A DNA stretch of 64,000 nt. Origin: Oryzisolibacter sp. LB2S. GTDB taxonomy: Bacteria; Pseudomonadota; Gammaproteobacteria; Burkholderiales; Burkholderiaceae_C. Of the stretch, positions 53,690 to 62,981 are shown piece after piece. Both the position numbers and the translations under genes were made by a program. The stretch lies in NCBI RefSeq assembly GCF_040732315.1, contig NZ_CP160388.1, positions 2,074,494-2,138,493 on the forward strand, in the 5' to 3' direction. Position 1 is the first letter of the stretch. Every line of letters starts with the position of its first letter. The notes under the pieces are model-generated. The model searched no databases. It was given only the letters and a program-made list of their open reading frames with translations, and had not been told where the DNA came from.

Positions 53690-54298
53690 GTGAGTCAACG
53701 CCCCCAGTACCTGTCCGCCGAAGATCGGCGCGCGGCCACAGTGCAAGCCGTGGTTGATCTGGCAGCCGAGCAGAACCCGGCCGAGATCACGACCACGGCG
53801 ATTGCCGACCGAATGGGCCTGACACAGGGCGCACTGTTTCGCCACTTCCCCACCAAAGAAGCGATCGTGGAAGCCACGATGTCCTGGGTCGGCGAACGTC
53901 TTCTGGTCAGTGTGGACAAAGCAGCCGAGGGCGCCGCATCTCCTGCCGCGGCGCTCGAAGCGATGTTCATGACGCACATCGACTTCGTGTCCAAGCACCC
54001 GGGCGTGCCACGCATGCTGTTCGGGGAGTTGCAGCGCTCTGGCGAAACGCTCGCCAAGCGCATGGTGCAAACCCTGATCCGCCAGTACGAGCAGCGCCTG
54101 CGCCGCCTGATGGAAGCGGGCAAGGCGCAGGGCGAGCTGTGCGCGGAGCTGGACGTGGACGCCGCCGCCGTGCTGTTCATCGGCACGATCCAGGGACTGG
54201 TCATGCAGTCGCTGCTGGCCGGCAAGGTCAGCCGGATTCGTCGCGATGCGCCCGCCGTGTTCGCCATCTATCGCCGTGGCATCGAAAGCGGCACATGA
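53690..54298 (+). CDS. TetR-family transcription regulator
   Basis: The 202-residue TetR-type regulator has an N-terminal helix-turn-helix (ITTTAIADRMGLTQGALFRHFPTKEAIVEA) and a helical ligand-binding domain. The start is GTG with TGGAG 9 bp upstream; the nearby ATG at 53676 is out of frame and stops at once. Located at the head of an efflux operon and divergent from phaC, it probably represses both through the TAGTAA palindromes. The ligand is unknown. Confidence 0.9.
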   Translation: MSQRPQYLSAEDRRAATVQAVVDLAAEQNPAEITTTAIADRMGLTQGALFRHFPTKEAIVEATMSWVGERLLVSVDKAAEGAASPAAALEAMFMTHIDFVSKHPGVPRMLFGELQRSGETLAKRMVQTLIRQYEQRLRRLMEAGKAQGELCAELDVDAAAVLFIGTIQGLVMQSLLAGKVSRIRRDAPAVFAIYRRGIESGT

Positions 54299-54360
54299 AG
54301 CACCCGTCCAGTCCACAAGCGGCACGACGATCCAGCAAACCCTCCAAAGAACCGGGAGCC

Positions 54361-54786
54361 ATGAACATGACTGCACACAGCGGGCGCGGAATCTTGATGC
54401 GTGTGATCGCCCTGATTGCCATCGCATTTGGTCTGCTGACCATCAGGGAAGGCGGCGCGGTCCTGTTTTTTGACGGCGCGGCGCGTGCCGCAGCCGGAAG
54501 CTACGTGCCGTTCGTGCTCTGGTTCAACTTCCTGGCCGGGTTTACCTACGTCATCGCTGGCGCCGGGTTGTGGATGCGCCGGCGCTGGGCCGCATGGATG
54601 GCGATGGCTATCGCGGTGGCAACGGCGCTCGTATTCCTGGCCTTCGGATTGCATGTGGCGCTGGATGGCGCTTGGGAGCGGCGCACGCTCATTGCCATGA
54701 CGCTGCGCACGTTGGTGTGGGTTGGCATCGCGGCCATGGCTTGGCGTCGATCAACAGCGCATGCACCGACCACGCGCGAGCAGTGA
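54361..54786 (+). CDS. Small four-helix membrane protein, unknown function
   Basis: The 141-residue protein has four hydrophobic segments (about 12-33, 45-65, 72-92, 105-122), with a RMRRRW-type basic loop between the second and third. I cannot place it in a family with confidence. It lies between tetR and the HlyD gene in the same direction. An alternative ATG at 54295 overlapping the tetR stop would add 22 residues; GGGAG before 54361 supports the shorter form. Confidence 0.7.
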   Translation: MNMTAHSGRGILMRVIALIAIAFGLLTIREGGAVLFFDGAARAAAGSYVPFVLWFNFLAGFTYVIAGAGLWMRRRWAAWMAMAIAVATALVFLAFGLHVALDGAWERRTLIAMTLRTLVWVGIAAMAWRRSTAHAPTTREQ

Positions 54787-54813
54787 GCATCTCTTTCCAG
54801 CGGAAACCCATCA

Positions 54814-55854
54814 ATGACAACTCCAAACCTCCCTGTAAGAAAAGCCCGTTGGGCCGTGATCATTGTTGCCCTGCTCGCCCTTGGCGGTGCACTGGCGTTC
54901 TGGTTCACGCGCGGCCATGACAACCAGGATGCATTGCGCCTCTACGGCAACGTCGACATCCGCGAGGTTCAACTGGCTTTCCGCCAGCCGGGGCGCATCA
55001 CGCAAATGGCTTTCGATGAGGGTGATGCCGTCACCACCGGCGCGCGCCTGGCCACGCTCGATGCGCAGCCGTATCGGGACGCCCTGGCAGCCGCACAAGC
55101 CCAGGTACAGGTAGCCCAAGCGGAGCTGGGCAAGCTGCGCCGCGGCCTGCGGCCGCAGGAAATCACCCAGGCACGCGAGGCGCTCAGACAAGCGCAGGCG
55201 CAGGCGCTTGACGCCGAGCGCAACTTCCAGCGCCAGAGCAGCCTGTTGGCGTCGGGTGCCAGCAGCCAGCGCACGGTCGATGCCGCACGCACTGCCAGGG
55301 ATCAGGCGGCCGCGGGTGTCGAATCCGCCAAGGCCGCCCTGTCGCAAGCATCCGAAGGCTTTCGCAAGGAAGACATTGAGGCAGCGCAGGCTCGCCTTGC
55401 AGCCGCGCAGGCAGCCGCGGCGCAGGCCACCACTTCCCTGGCGGACACCGAACTGACGGCACCCAGCAACGGCACCATCATCGCGCGGGTGCGCGAGCCC
55501 GGCAGCATGGTGGCCAGCCAGAGCACGGTCTACAGCCTGAGTCTGGACAAGCCCGTGTACGTGCGCGCCTACGTGGGCGAGCGGGATCTGGGCCGCATCG
55601 CACCGGGCACCGTGGTGCACGTCAAGAGCGATTCCGGGGAAAAGGTCTATCGCGGCCAGGTCGGCTTCATCTCGCCGCGCGCCGAGTTCACGCCAAAGAC
55701 GGTGGAGACAACGGACTTGCGCACGGATCTGGTGTACCGCCTGCGCATCGTCATCGACGAGGCCGACAGCGATGCCGCCCTGCGCCAGGGCATGCCGGTG
55801 ACGATCGCGGTCGATGCCAAGCCGGTCTCCGGCGCGCGCGCGGGGGAGCGTTGA
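54814..55854 (+). CDS. HlyD-type periplasmic adaptor of an efflux system
   Basis: The 346-residue adaptor has one N-terminal membrane anchor (WAVIIVALLALGGALAFWF), a lipoyl-type half (VQLAFRQPGRITQMAFDEGDAV), a long coiled-coil hairpin (ARQAQAQALDAERNFQRQSSLLASGA area), the second lipoyl half (ELTAPSNGTIIARVREPGSMV) and beta domains. It resembles YbhG. It joins the inner-membrane ABC transporter to the outer-membrane channel. The following ABC gene begins 1 bp after its stop. Confidence 0.92.
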   Translation: MTTPNLPVRKARWAVIIVALLALGGALAFWFTRGHDNQDALRLYGNVDIREVQLAFRQPGRITQMAFDEGDAVTTGARLATLDAQPYRDALAAAQAQVQVAQAELGKLRRGLRPQEITQAREALRQAQAQALDAERNFQRQSSLLASGASSQRTVDAARTARDQAAAGVESAKAALSQASEGFRKEDIEAAQARLAAAQAAAAQATTSLADTELTAPSNGTIIARVREPGSMVASQSTVYSLSLDKPVYVRAYVGERDLGRIAPGTVVHVKSDSGEKVYRGQVGFISPRAEFTPKTVETTDLRTDLVYRLRIVIDEADSDAALRQGMPVTIAVDAKPVSGARAGER

Positions 55855-55855
55855 G

Positions 55856-57628
55856 ATGCAGGCAGACACCGCCATGGCCGCCACGCCGGCAAGCGCTGTC
55901 GCCGCTGCCGCCGTCGTCATCGAAGGGGTGGACAAGCATTTCGGCAAGGTGCAGGCCCTACGCAGCTTGAGCGCACACATCCACTACGGACGGTTGACCG
56001 GTCTGGTCGGCCCGGACGGCGCCGGCAAGACGACGCTGATGCGGATTCTGACCGGCCTGCTGGTGCCCAACGCCGGTCGCGTCACACTGGCGGGTTTCGA
56101 CGTGGTCAAGGACAACGACGCCATCCATGTCGCCAGCGGCTACATGCCGCAGCGCTTTGGCCTGTACGAAGACCTGTCGGTGATGGAGAACATGCGCCTG
56201 TACGCGCAGCTGCGCGGCATGGACGCGGATCGCAATGCCGATCTGTTTGCCGAGTTGCTGGACTTCACGCGGCTGGGGCCTTTTACGAAGCGCTTGGCCG
56301 GCAAGCTCTCCGGCGGCATGAAGCAAAAGCTGGGCCTTGCCTGTGCACTCATGGCGCGGCCCAAGGTGCTGCTGCTCGACGAGCCGGGCGTCGGTGTCGA
56401 TCCGGTCAGCCGCCAGGACTTGTGGCGCATGGTGCAGGCACTGACCGACGAGGGCATGGCCGTGGTCTGGTCCACCGCCTACCTCGACGAGGCCGAGCGC
56501 TGCGAGAGCGTGCTGCTGCTGAACCAGGGGCGGCTCTTGTTCGATGGCCCGCCGCAGCAACTCACCGCGCAGCTTGAAGGACGCAGCTTCCGCCTGGAAA
56601 ACGTCGGCGCCGAGCGCCGGGCGGTTCTGACCGAGGCACTCGACCTGGAAAGCGTGAGCGATGGCGTGATCCAGGGCGCCGGGGTGCGTGTGGTACTGCG
56701 GGACGGTGCGCAGGCAAGCCAAATCCAGTCGCTGGCTGATCGTGCGCGCGTAGCGCTGGCCCCGGTGCCCGCACGCTTTGAAGACGCTTTCATCGATTTG
56801 CTTGGCGGCGGCCCCGGCGGTACTTCGACACTGGCCGAGCGTCTGTCACCGGTCGAACTGGGTTCCGACATTGCCGTGTCCTGCCGCAACCTCACGAAAC
56901 GCTTCGGCGAATTCACCGCCACCGACAACGTCAGCTTCGAGGTGCAAAAGGGCGAAATCTTCGGTCTGCTCGGCCCCAATGGCGCCGGCAAGTCCACCAC
57001 CTTCAAGATGCTGTGCGGTCTGTTGAAACCCACTGCTGGTGAAGCGCATGTGGTGGGCCATGATCTGCGCCGCGCCACCGGCGCAGCCAAGAGTCGGCTG
57101 GGCTACATGGCGCAGAAGTTCTCGCTCTACGGCCTGCTGTCGGTGCAGCAGAACCTGGAATTCTCCGCCGGCGTTTACGGGCTGGAGGGCAACACCCGGC
57201 GCGAGCGCATAGCGGAAATGATCGAGACCTTCGATCTCTCGGACTGGCTGTCCGCCACGCCCGATTCCCTGCCGCTGGGGCACAAGCAGCGCCTGGCGCT
57301 GGCCTGTTCGCTGATGCACCGGCCACCCGTGCTGTTCCTCGATGAGCCTACTTCTGGCGTGGATCCGATCACCCGGCGCGAGTTCTGGACCCACATCAAC
57401 GGCCTGGCGCGCAAGGGCGTGACCATCATGGTCACCACCCACTTCATGGACGAAGCCGAGTACTGCGACCGCGTCGCCATGCTCTCGCGCGCCCGCCTGA
57501 TCGCGCTGGACACGCCCGACGCGCTCAAACGTGCCGCCGCCAATGCCGAACACCCCGATCCGACCATGGAGGACGCCTTCATTCACCTGGTGGAGTCTGC
57601 CGACCGTGAGATGGAGGCGGCCGCATGA
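55856..57628 (+). CDS. ABC transporter ATP-binding protein with two fused ATPase domains
   Basis: This 590-residue protein with two ABC domains resembles YbhF. Domain 1 has Walker A GPDGAGKTT, signature LSGGMKQKLG and Walker B VLLLDEPG. Domain 2 has Walker A GPNGAGKST, a changed signature (LPLGHKQRLAL) and Walker B VLFLDEPTSG. The changed second signature is common in this subfamily. It powers export through the two ABC-2 permeases encoded next. The ATG at 55856 follows GGGGGAGCG. Confidence 0.93.
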   Translation: MQADTAMAATPASAVAAAAVVIEGVDKHFGKVQALRSLSAHIHYGRLTGLVGPDGAGKTTLMRILTGLLVPNAGRVTLAGFDVVKDNDAIHVASGYMPQRFGLYEDLSVMENMRLYAQLRGMDADRNADLFAELLDFTRLGPFTKRLAGKLSGGMKQKLGLACALMARPKVLLLDEPGVGVDPVSRQDLWRMVQALTDEGMAVVWSTAYLDEAERCESVLLLNQGRLLFDGPPQQLTAQLEGRSFRLENVGAERRAVLTEALDLESVSDGVIQGAGVRVVLRDGAQASQIQSLADRARVALAPVPARFEDAFIDLLGGGPGGTSTLAERLSPVELGSDIAVSCRNLTKRFGEFTATDNVSFEVQKGEIFGLLGPNGAGKSTTFKMLCGLLKPTAGEAHVVGHDLRRATGAAKSRLGYMAQKFSLYGLLSVQQNLEFSAGVYGLEGNTRRERIAEMIETFDLSDWLSATPDSLPLGHKQRLALACSLMHRPPVLFLDEPTSGVDPITRREFWTHINGLARKGVTIMVTTHFMDEAEYCDRVAMLSRARLIALDTPDALKRAAANAEHPDPTMEDAFIHLVESADREMEAAA

Positions 57629-58794
57629 TCGCGGGTGCACAAGACAAGAAAGGAGCTGCCTCGATGCAGCCCGACTTGCGCCGTTTTGACCTGCGGCGCC
57701 TGCTGGCCCTGGTGACCAAGGAAAGCTATCAGGCGCTGCGCGACCCCTCGACGCTCTTGATCGCCTTCGTGCTGCCGGTGGTGTTGCTGCTGCTGTTCGC
57801 CTATGCGGTGTCGCTGGATGCCAAGGAGGTTCGTGTCGGCGTGGTGCTGGAATCGCCCGGCGCATCGGCGCAGTCGCTGGCTGCCGCCTTCTCGGGCACC
57901 CGCTTCCTGAACACGCACTTCGTCCATGACCGGCGCGAAGTGGCCGACCAACTCGTCTCCGGCGCGCTGCGCGGCTATGTCGTCATTCCTCAGGATTTCG
58001 AGCAACGCCTGGCCCAGCGCGGAGCAGAACCGCTGGTGCAGATCATCACCGATGGCTCCTATCCCAACACCGCCAACTACGTCGAGAACTACGCCCGCGG
58101 CGTGGTGCAGACCTGGCGTGCCGGGCTCGATGTCGCGGCACCCGCGCAGTCCGTCGTGCTGGAGCCGCGCTACTGGTTCAACCCCGAACTGGAGAGCCGC
58201 CGCGCGCTGATTCCCGGGGCCATTGCCATCGTCATGACCATCATTGGCACCATGCTCACGGCCCTGGTGGTGGCGCGCGAATGGGAGCGCGGCACCATGG
58301 AAGCGGTGCTGTCCACGCCCGCGTCGGTGGCCGAGATATTGATCGGCAAGCTGCTGCCCTACTTTGTGCTGGGCATGCTGTCCACACTCGGCGCGGCGGC
58401 GCTGGCGGTGTTCGTCTTTGGCGTGCCGCTGCGCGGTTCGCTGGCGGCGCTGCTGCTCTTGTCGGCGGTGTTCATGGTGCCGGCGTTGGGCCAGGGTCTC
58501 TTGATTTCGTCACTGGCGCGCAACCAGTTCCTGGCGGCACAGATCGCGTTGTTCACGGGCTTTCTGCCGGCCTTCATGCTCTCGGGCTTTCTGTACGAGA
58601 TCGATGCGATGCCGGCGCCGATTCGTGCCATCACCTTGGCGGTTCCGGCGCGCTACTTCGTCGATTCGCTCAAGACCGTGTTCCTGGCCGGCGACATCTG
58701 GGCCGTGTTCCTGCCCAACCTGGCGGCCATGGCGGCGATCGGGGCGCTGTTCTTCCTGATCGCCAAGCGCGCCACGCGCAAGAACCTGGAGTGA
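57625..58794 (+). CDS. ABC-2 type permease, first
   Basis: This 389-residue permease has an N-terminal membrane segment (TLLIAFVLPVVLLLLFAYAV), a large periplasmic domain and five C-terminal membrane segments (IAIVMTIIGTMLTALVVARE; ILIGKLLPYFVLGMLSTLGAAALAVFV; and so on). This is the ABC2_membrane_3/YbhR-type layout. The start overlaps the ABC gene by ATGA. A second ATG at 57664 with AAGGAG upstream is also possible. Confidence 0.92.
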   Translation: MIAGAQDKKGAASMQPDLRRFDLRRLLALVTKESYQALRDPSTLLIAFVLPVVLLLLFAYAVSLDAKEVRVGVVLESPGASAQSLAAAFSGTRFLNTHFVHDRREVADQLVSGALRGYVVIPQDFEQRLAQRGAEPLVQIITDGSYPNTANYVENYARGVVQTWRAGLDVAAPAQSVVLEPRYWFNPELESRRALIPGAIAIVMTIIGTMLTALVVAREWERGTMEAVLSTPASVAEILIGKLLPYFVLGMLSTLGAAALAVFVFGVPLRGSLAALLLLSAVFMVPALGQGLLISSLARNQFLAAQIALFTGFLPAFMLSGFLYEIDAMPAPIRAITLAVPARYFVDSLKTVFLAGDIWAVFLPNLAAMAAIGALFFLIAKRATRKNLE

Positions 58795-58798
58795 CGCG

Positions 58799-59917
58799 AT
58801 GTTGACCTCCGCCTTCTCGTTCACCCGCCTGCGCGCCCAGTTCATCAAGGAAGTGCTCAGCGTGCTGCGCGACCCGCGCAGCCGCATGGTGGTGTTCGTG
58901 CCGCCCATCCTGCAGCTGCTGGTATTCGCCTTTGCCGCCACGCTGGAAGTGCGCAACGTCGACATCGCCGTCTACAACCAGGACGCGGGGCGCTGGTCGC
59001 ACGAACTGGTGCAGCGCCTGGACAGCGCTCGCTTCATCACCCACGTCCGGCATGTGGACAGCCAGCGGCAGTTGCACGAGATGATCGACCGGGGTGAGGT
59101 GATCGCCGCGCTCGCCATTCCCGCGGACTTCTCGCGCACCATCGCCGCAGGCGGCAGCGGCCAGGCACAGGTTCTCGTCGATGGCCGGCGCAGCAACTCG
59201 GGCCAGATCACCGTCGCCTACCTGTCCACCATCGCCGCCGATGTCGGTGCCGAGGTCGTGCCCGACGCGCAGGCGCCAACGCCCGTGGTCGTGCGTCACT
59301 GGTTCAACCCGAACCTGGTCTACCGCTGGTTCATCGTGCCTGGGCTCACGGGCATCCTGGCGCTGTTCAGCGCGCTGCTCATCACCTCGCTGTCGATCGC
59401 GCGCGAACGCGAACTGGGCACCTTCGACCAGTTGCTGGTATCGCCCACCTCGACGCCGGAGATCATCATCTCCAAATCACTACCGGCGCTGGCCATCGGC
59501 ACGCTGCTGGGCCTGTTCATGATCAGCGCGGGCGTGTTCCTGTTCGGCATTCCGTTTACCGGCTCGTTCGCGCTGCTGCTCGCCAGCCTGGTGCTGTTCA
59601 TCCTGTCGGTGGTCGGTATCGGCCTGATGATTTCCGCGGTCAGCATGACCCAGCAGCAGGCCATCCTGGGGGCGTTCGCCATTGGCGTGCCGGCGGTGCT
59701 GATGTCGGGCTTTGCGACGCCGGTGGAAAACATGCCCATCGTCCTGCAATGGATGGCCCAAGCCATTCCGCTGACCCACTTCCTCATCATCGTCGAAGGC
59801 AGCTTCCTCAAGGCCATGCCGCCCGGCGACATTCTCGCCAGCCTGTGGCCGCTGGCGGTCATCGCCCTCGCCACGCTGACGATGGCCACCGTATTCGTCC
59901 GAGGACGCCTGCAATGA
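58799..59917 (+). CDS. ABC-2 type permease, second
   Basis: The 372-residue permease has the same layout as the preceding one (FVPPILQLLVFAFAATLEV at the start; WFIVPGLTGILALFSALLITSLSIARERELGTFDQLLVSP in the second half). The two likely form a heterodimer, as in YbhSR. It starts 4 bp after the first permease and overlaps the outer-membrane protein gene by ATGA. Confidence 0.93.
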   Translation: MLTSAFSFTRLRAQFIKEVLSVLRDPRSRMVVFVPPILQLLVFAFAATLEVRNVDIAVYNQDAGRWSHELVQRLDSARFITHVRHVDSQRQLHEMIDRGEVIAALAIPADFSRTIAAGGSGQAQVLVDGRRSNSGQITVAYLSTIAADVGAEVVPDAQAPTPVVVRHWFNPNLVYRWFIVPGLTGILALFSALLITSLSIARERELGTFDQLLVSPTSTPEIIISKSLPALAIGTLLGLFMISAGVFLFGIPFTGSFALLLASLVLFILSVVGIGLMISAVSMTQQQAILGAFAIGVPAVLMSGFATPVENMPIVLQWMAQAIPLTHFLIIVEGSFLKAMPPGDILASLWPLAVIALATLTMATVFVRGRLQ

Positions 59918-61563
59918 AAACCAAAACCCGCCACCTCTCCTCGCGCACGCCAGCCGCACCGCCGGCGTCCAGGCGCTTGCGCCCGCTCGCGCTGGCCCTG
60001 TCCTGCGTGCTGCTGACCGCCTGTGCGGCCGTGGGCCCCGACTACCGCGAGCCGCCTCCTGTGGACATCGGCAGCGGTTGGACCTTGCCTCTGGCGAGCG
60101 AATCGCAGTCCGCGGACCTGGCCCGCTGGTGGTCCGTGCTGGACGATCCGATTCTCGATCGCCTGATGAATACGGCGCTGGCGCAGAACCTGGATCTGCG
60201 TCAGGCAGCTGCACGCATCGATGAAGCGCGTGCCCTGCGCGATCGCGTGGCCGGGGAGCGTCTTCCCACCGTCGGCGCTGGGGCCAGCGTCAATCGGCGC
60301 CGTCAAAGCGAAAACGGCCCCTTGCCCGTGGGCTCGATTCCCGGCATGGACGCCACGCAGACCATCTACGACGCAGGCTTTGACGCGGCCTGGGAGGCCG
60401 ATCTGTTTGGCGCCAAGCGCCGTGCGCTGGAAGGCGCCAGCGCCCGCCTGCAAGCCACCGAAGTCGAAGCACAGGGTGTGCGCATGCGCATCGTGGCCGA
60501 GGTCGCGCGCACCTGGTTCACCGCCGTTGGTGCTAGGTACGAACTGCATGCACAACAAGCCACGCTGGATACGCTGCAGCAGACCCTGGAGCTGGTGCGC
60601 CTGCGGCATGCATTGGGGGACGCATCCGCCGCCGATGTGGAGGCGGCTTATGCGCAGTGGACTGCCGTCAACGCACTGCTGCCGGACATCCAGGCACGCC
60701 AGCGCGCCGCAGTGCTGGGCCTGGGCGTGCTCTTGGGCGCTCCACCCGAGCGTGAACTGGCCTTGCTCGACGGCCCTTTGGCACCGTGGAGGCTGCTGGC
60801 CCTACCGGTGGGCGAACGTGCCGACCTGCTGCGCCGCCGCCCTGACGTGCTGGCCGCGGAACGGCGTCTGGCGGCGAGTTCCGCCGACATCGGCGTGGCC
60901 ACGGCCGAGCTGTTCCCCAAACTCTCCATCGGTGTCGGCGGCGGGTTTCAGGCGCTCAGCACGGGCAACTGGTTCGATGCATCCAGTTCGCGTTTCTCCA
61001 TCCTGCCGCTGATTTCCTGGCGCCTGTTCGACGGCGGTCGCGTGCGTGCCGAGATTCGGGCACGCGAGGCCGCCGAGCAGCAGGCGGCGCTCGCCTACGA
61101 GCAGGCGGTGCTGGCGGCTTTGGGCGACGCCGAGCGTGCGCTGGGCGACTATCACGGCGGGCTGGACACGTTGGAGCGCCGTGCCATGGCCCTGGATGCG
61201 GCACGAACCAGCTACGGCTACGCCAAGGCCCGCTACACCGCGGGCGATGTGGCACTGGTGGAGCTGCTGGCCGCCCAGCGCAGCCTGCACGAAGCCGAGA
61301 CTGCGGCCGCACGTGCGCATACCAGCGCCGCCGTGCAATTGGTGGCGCTGTACAAGGCGCTTGGGGGTGGCTGGGAGGTATCCAGCACGACGCCAAGCGC
61401 TGCCCATTCGCCTACAGGCGCCGCCGCACCCACGCCTCGTGCAAGTCGCTTGGGCAGCCCTGCAAGCGACGCCGCGATGGAACATCTCGCAAGCCAGAGC
61501 GCGGATCGCGAAACCCTTGCCCACTTGATCATCAACAGGCCAACCGAAGGAGCCAAGCCATGA
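59914..61563 (+). CDS. Outer-membrane efflux channel, NodT/TolC family lipoprotein
   Basis: This 549-residue outer-membrane factor has a lipobox ([22 protein letters not shown]) and the two TolC-type helical repeats ([85 protein letters not shown]). It completes the HlyD/ABC-2 exporter. The C-terminal 75 residues are low-complexity and extend past the usual family end. It overlaps the alcohol dehydrogenase gene by ATGA. Confidence 0.93.
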   Translation: MKTKTRHLSSRTPAAPPASRRLRPLALALSCVLLTACAAVGPDYREPPPVDIGSGWTLPLASESQSADLARWWSVLDDPILDRLMNTALAQNLDLRQAAARIDEARALRDRVAGERLPTVGAGASVNRRRQSENGPLPVGSIPGMDATQTIYDAGFDAAWEADLFGAKRRALEGASARLQATEVEAQGVRMRIVAEVARTWFTAVGARYELHAQQATLDTLQQTLELVRLRHALGDASAADVEAAYAQWTAVNALLPDIQARQRAAVLGLGVLLGAPPERELALLDGPLAPWRLLALPVGERADLLRRRPDVLAAERRLAASSADIGVATAELFPKLSIGVGGGFQALSTGNWFDASSSRFSILPLISWRLFDGGRVRAEIRAREAAEQQAALAYEQAVLAALGDAERALGDYHGGLDTLERRAMALDAARTSYGYAKARYTAGDVALVELLAAQRSLHEAETAAARAHTSAAVQLVALYKALGGGWEVSSTTPSAAHSPTGAAAPTPRASRLGSPASDAAMEHLASQSADRETLAHLIINRPTEGAKP

Positions 61564-62711
61564 CCACCACCGCCTTTTTCATTCCGCCCGTGAACCTGAT
61601 GGGCGCGGGCTGTCTTCGTGATGCAGCCAAGGCCATCCAGTCCTATGGCTTCAGGAAAGCGCTGATCGTGACCGACCTTCCCTTGGTTCGTCTCGGACTG
61701 GTCGGCAAGGTGCGCGACCTCCTTGTCAGCCACGGCGTGGATGTCTTTGTTTTTCATGGAGTGCAGCCCAACCCGACGACCAAGAACGTGGCCGATGGAC
61801 TGAAGCAACTGCGCGAAAACGATTGCGATTTCATCGTCTCACTCGGCGGCGGTTCGCCGCACGACTGCGCCAAGGGCATCGCACTGGTCGCTGCCAATGG
61901 CGGAACGATCAAGGATTACGAAGGCCTTGACCAATCGGCCAAACCTCAGTTGCCCTTGGTGGCGATCAACACCACGGCCGGCACGGCCAGTGAGATGACC
62001 CGCTTTTGCATCATCACCGACGAGGCACGCCACGTGAAGATGGCGATTGTCGACAAGCACACGACGCCCATTCTCTCGGTGAATGATCCTGAGCTCATGC
62101 TGCTGAAACCAGCCAGCCTGACCGCCGCCACCGGCATGGATGCTCTTACGCACGCGGTGGAGGCTTATGTTTCAACCATCGCCACGTCGATCACCGATGC
62201 CTGCGCACTCAAGGCCGTGACACTGATAAGCCAATGGCTGCGCGAGGCGGTGGCTAACGGGCGAAACGTCGAAGCACGCGAGCAAATGGCCTATGCACAG
62301 TTTCTCGCCGGCATGGCCTTCAACAATGCCTCGCTGGGTTACGTGCACGCCATGGCGCATCAATTGGGGGGCTTCTACGATCTGCCGCACGGTGTGTGCA
62401 ATGCCGTTCTGCTGCCGCACGTGCAGGCCTACAACAAGCAGGTTGCTGCAGGACGCCTCGCCGACATCGCCCGCGCGATGGGAGAAAAGACCGATGGCCT
62501 GAGCAACGATGCAGCAGCAGATCTGTGCCTGGTAGCAATTCGCCGACTGTCCGCCGATATCGGCATTCCTGACGGGCTGTCACAGCTTGGCGTTCAGGCC
62601 AAGGACTTTCCCACCCTGGCCACCAATGCGCTCAAGGACGCGTGCGGACTGACCAATCCCATACAGGCGTCGCACGAGGAAATCAGTGCCATTTTCGCGG
62701 CGGCCATGTAG
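61560..62711 (+). CDS. Iron-containing alcohol dehydrogenase
   Basis: The 383-residue group III dehydrogenase has the nucleotide motif [13 protein letters not shown] and [15 protein letters not shown]. The metal-binding region includes [14 protein letters not shown], and the histidines fall in [23 protein letters not shown]. It reduces aldehydes to alcohols or the reverse with NAD, and is typical of fermentative or low-oxygen metabolism. It is translationally coupled to the efflux channel gene, an unusual combination. Confidence 0.94.
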   Translation: MTTTAFFIPPVNLMGAGCLRDAAKAIQSYGFRKALIVTDLPLVRLGLVGKVRDLLVSHGVDVFVFHGVQPNPTTKNVADGLKQLRENDCDFIVSLGGGSPHDCAKGIALVAANGGTIKDYEGLDQSAKPQLPLVAINTTAGTASEMTRFCIITDEARHVKMAIVDKHTTPILSVNDPELMLLKPASLTAATGMDALTHAVEAYVSTIATSITDACALKAVTLISQWLREAVANGRNVEAREQMAYAQFLAGMAFNNASLGYVHAMAHQLGGFYDLPHGVCNAVLLPHVQAYNKQVAAGRLADIARAMGEKTDGLSNDAAADLCLVAIRRLSADIGIPDGLSQLGVQAKDFPTLATNALKDACGLTNPIQASHEEISAIFAAAM

Positions 62712-62764
62712 CCGTCGGCGTGATTTCCCGGACCCGTTTCATCCCACCATCAAGGAGTGTCTCC

Positions 62765-62974
62765 ATGCAAACGAACGTAGGAAACCTCGATCGCATCGCG
62801 CGCGTCGTCATCGGCCTGATCCTGCTCAGCTTGCCGTTGTGGCTGGATTCACCGTGGCGCTGGCTGGGGCTCATTGGAATCATGCCGCTCGCCACCGGCC
62901 TGGCGGGCCGCTGTCCGGGCTATCGCCTGCTCGGCGTGAACACCTGCCCGATGCACCAGAAAAAGCCCGAGTGA
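62765..62974 (+). CDS. DUF2892 (YgaP-like) small membrane protein
   Basis: This 69-residue protein has two membrane segments and the typical start NVGNLDRIARVVIGLILLSL, ending in GRCPGYRLLGVNTCPM. DUF2892 proteins are often near rhodanese or redox genes; their function is not settled. AAGGAG stands 10 bp before the ATG at 62765. It lies between the alcohol dehydrogenase and metallo-hydrolase genes. Confidence 0.85.
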   Translation: MQTNVGNLDRIARVVIGLILLSLPLWLDSPWRWLGLIGIMPLATGLAGRCPGYRLLGVNTCPMHQKKPE

Positions 62975-62981
62975 GCATCCC

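Noticed and set aside
56900..57400. Loss of the LSGG signature in the second ABC domain as a defect
   Set aside because: LPLG-KQR in this place is common in the two-domain YbhF-like subfamily, and both Walker motifs are intact.
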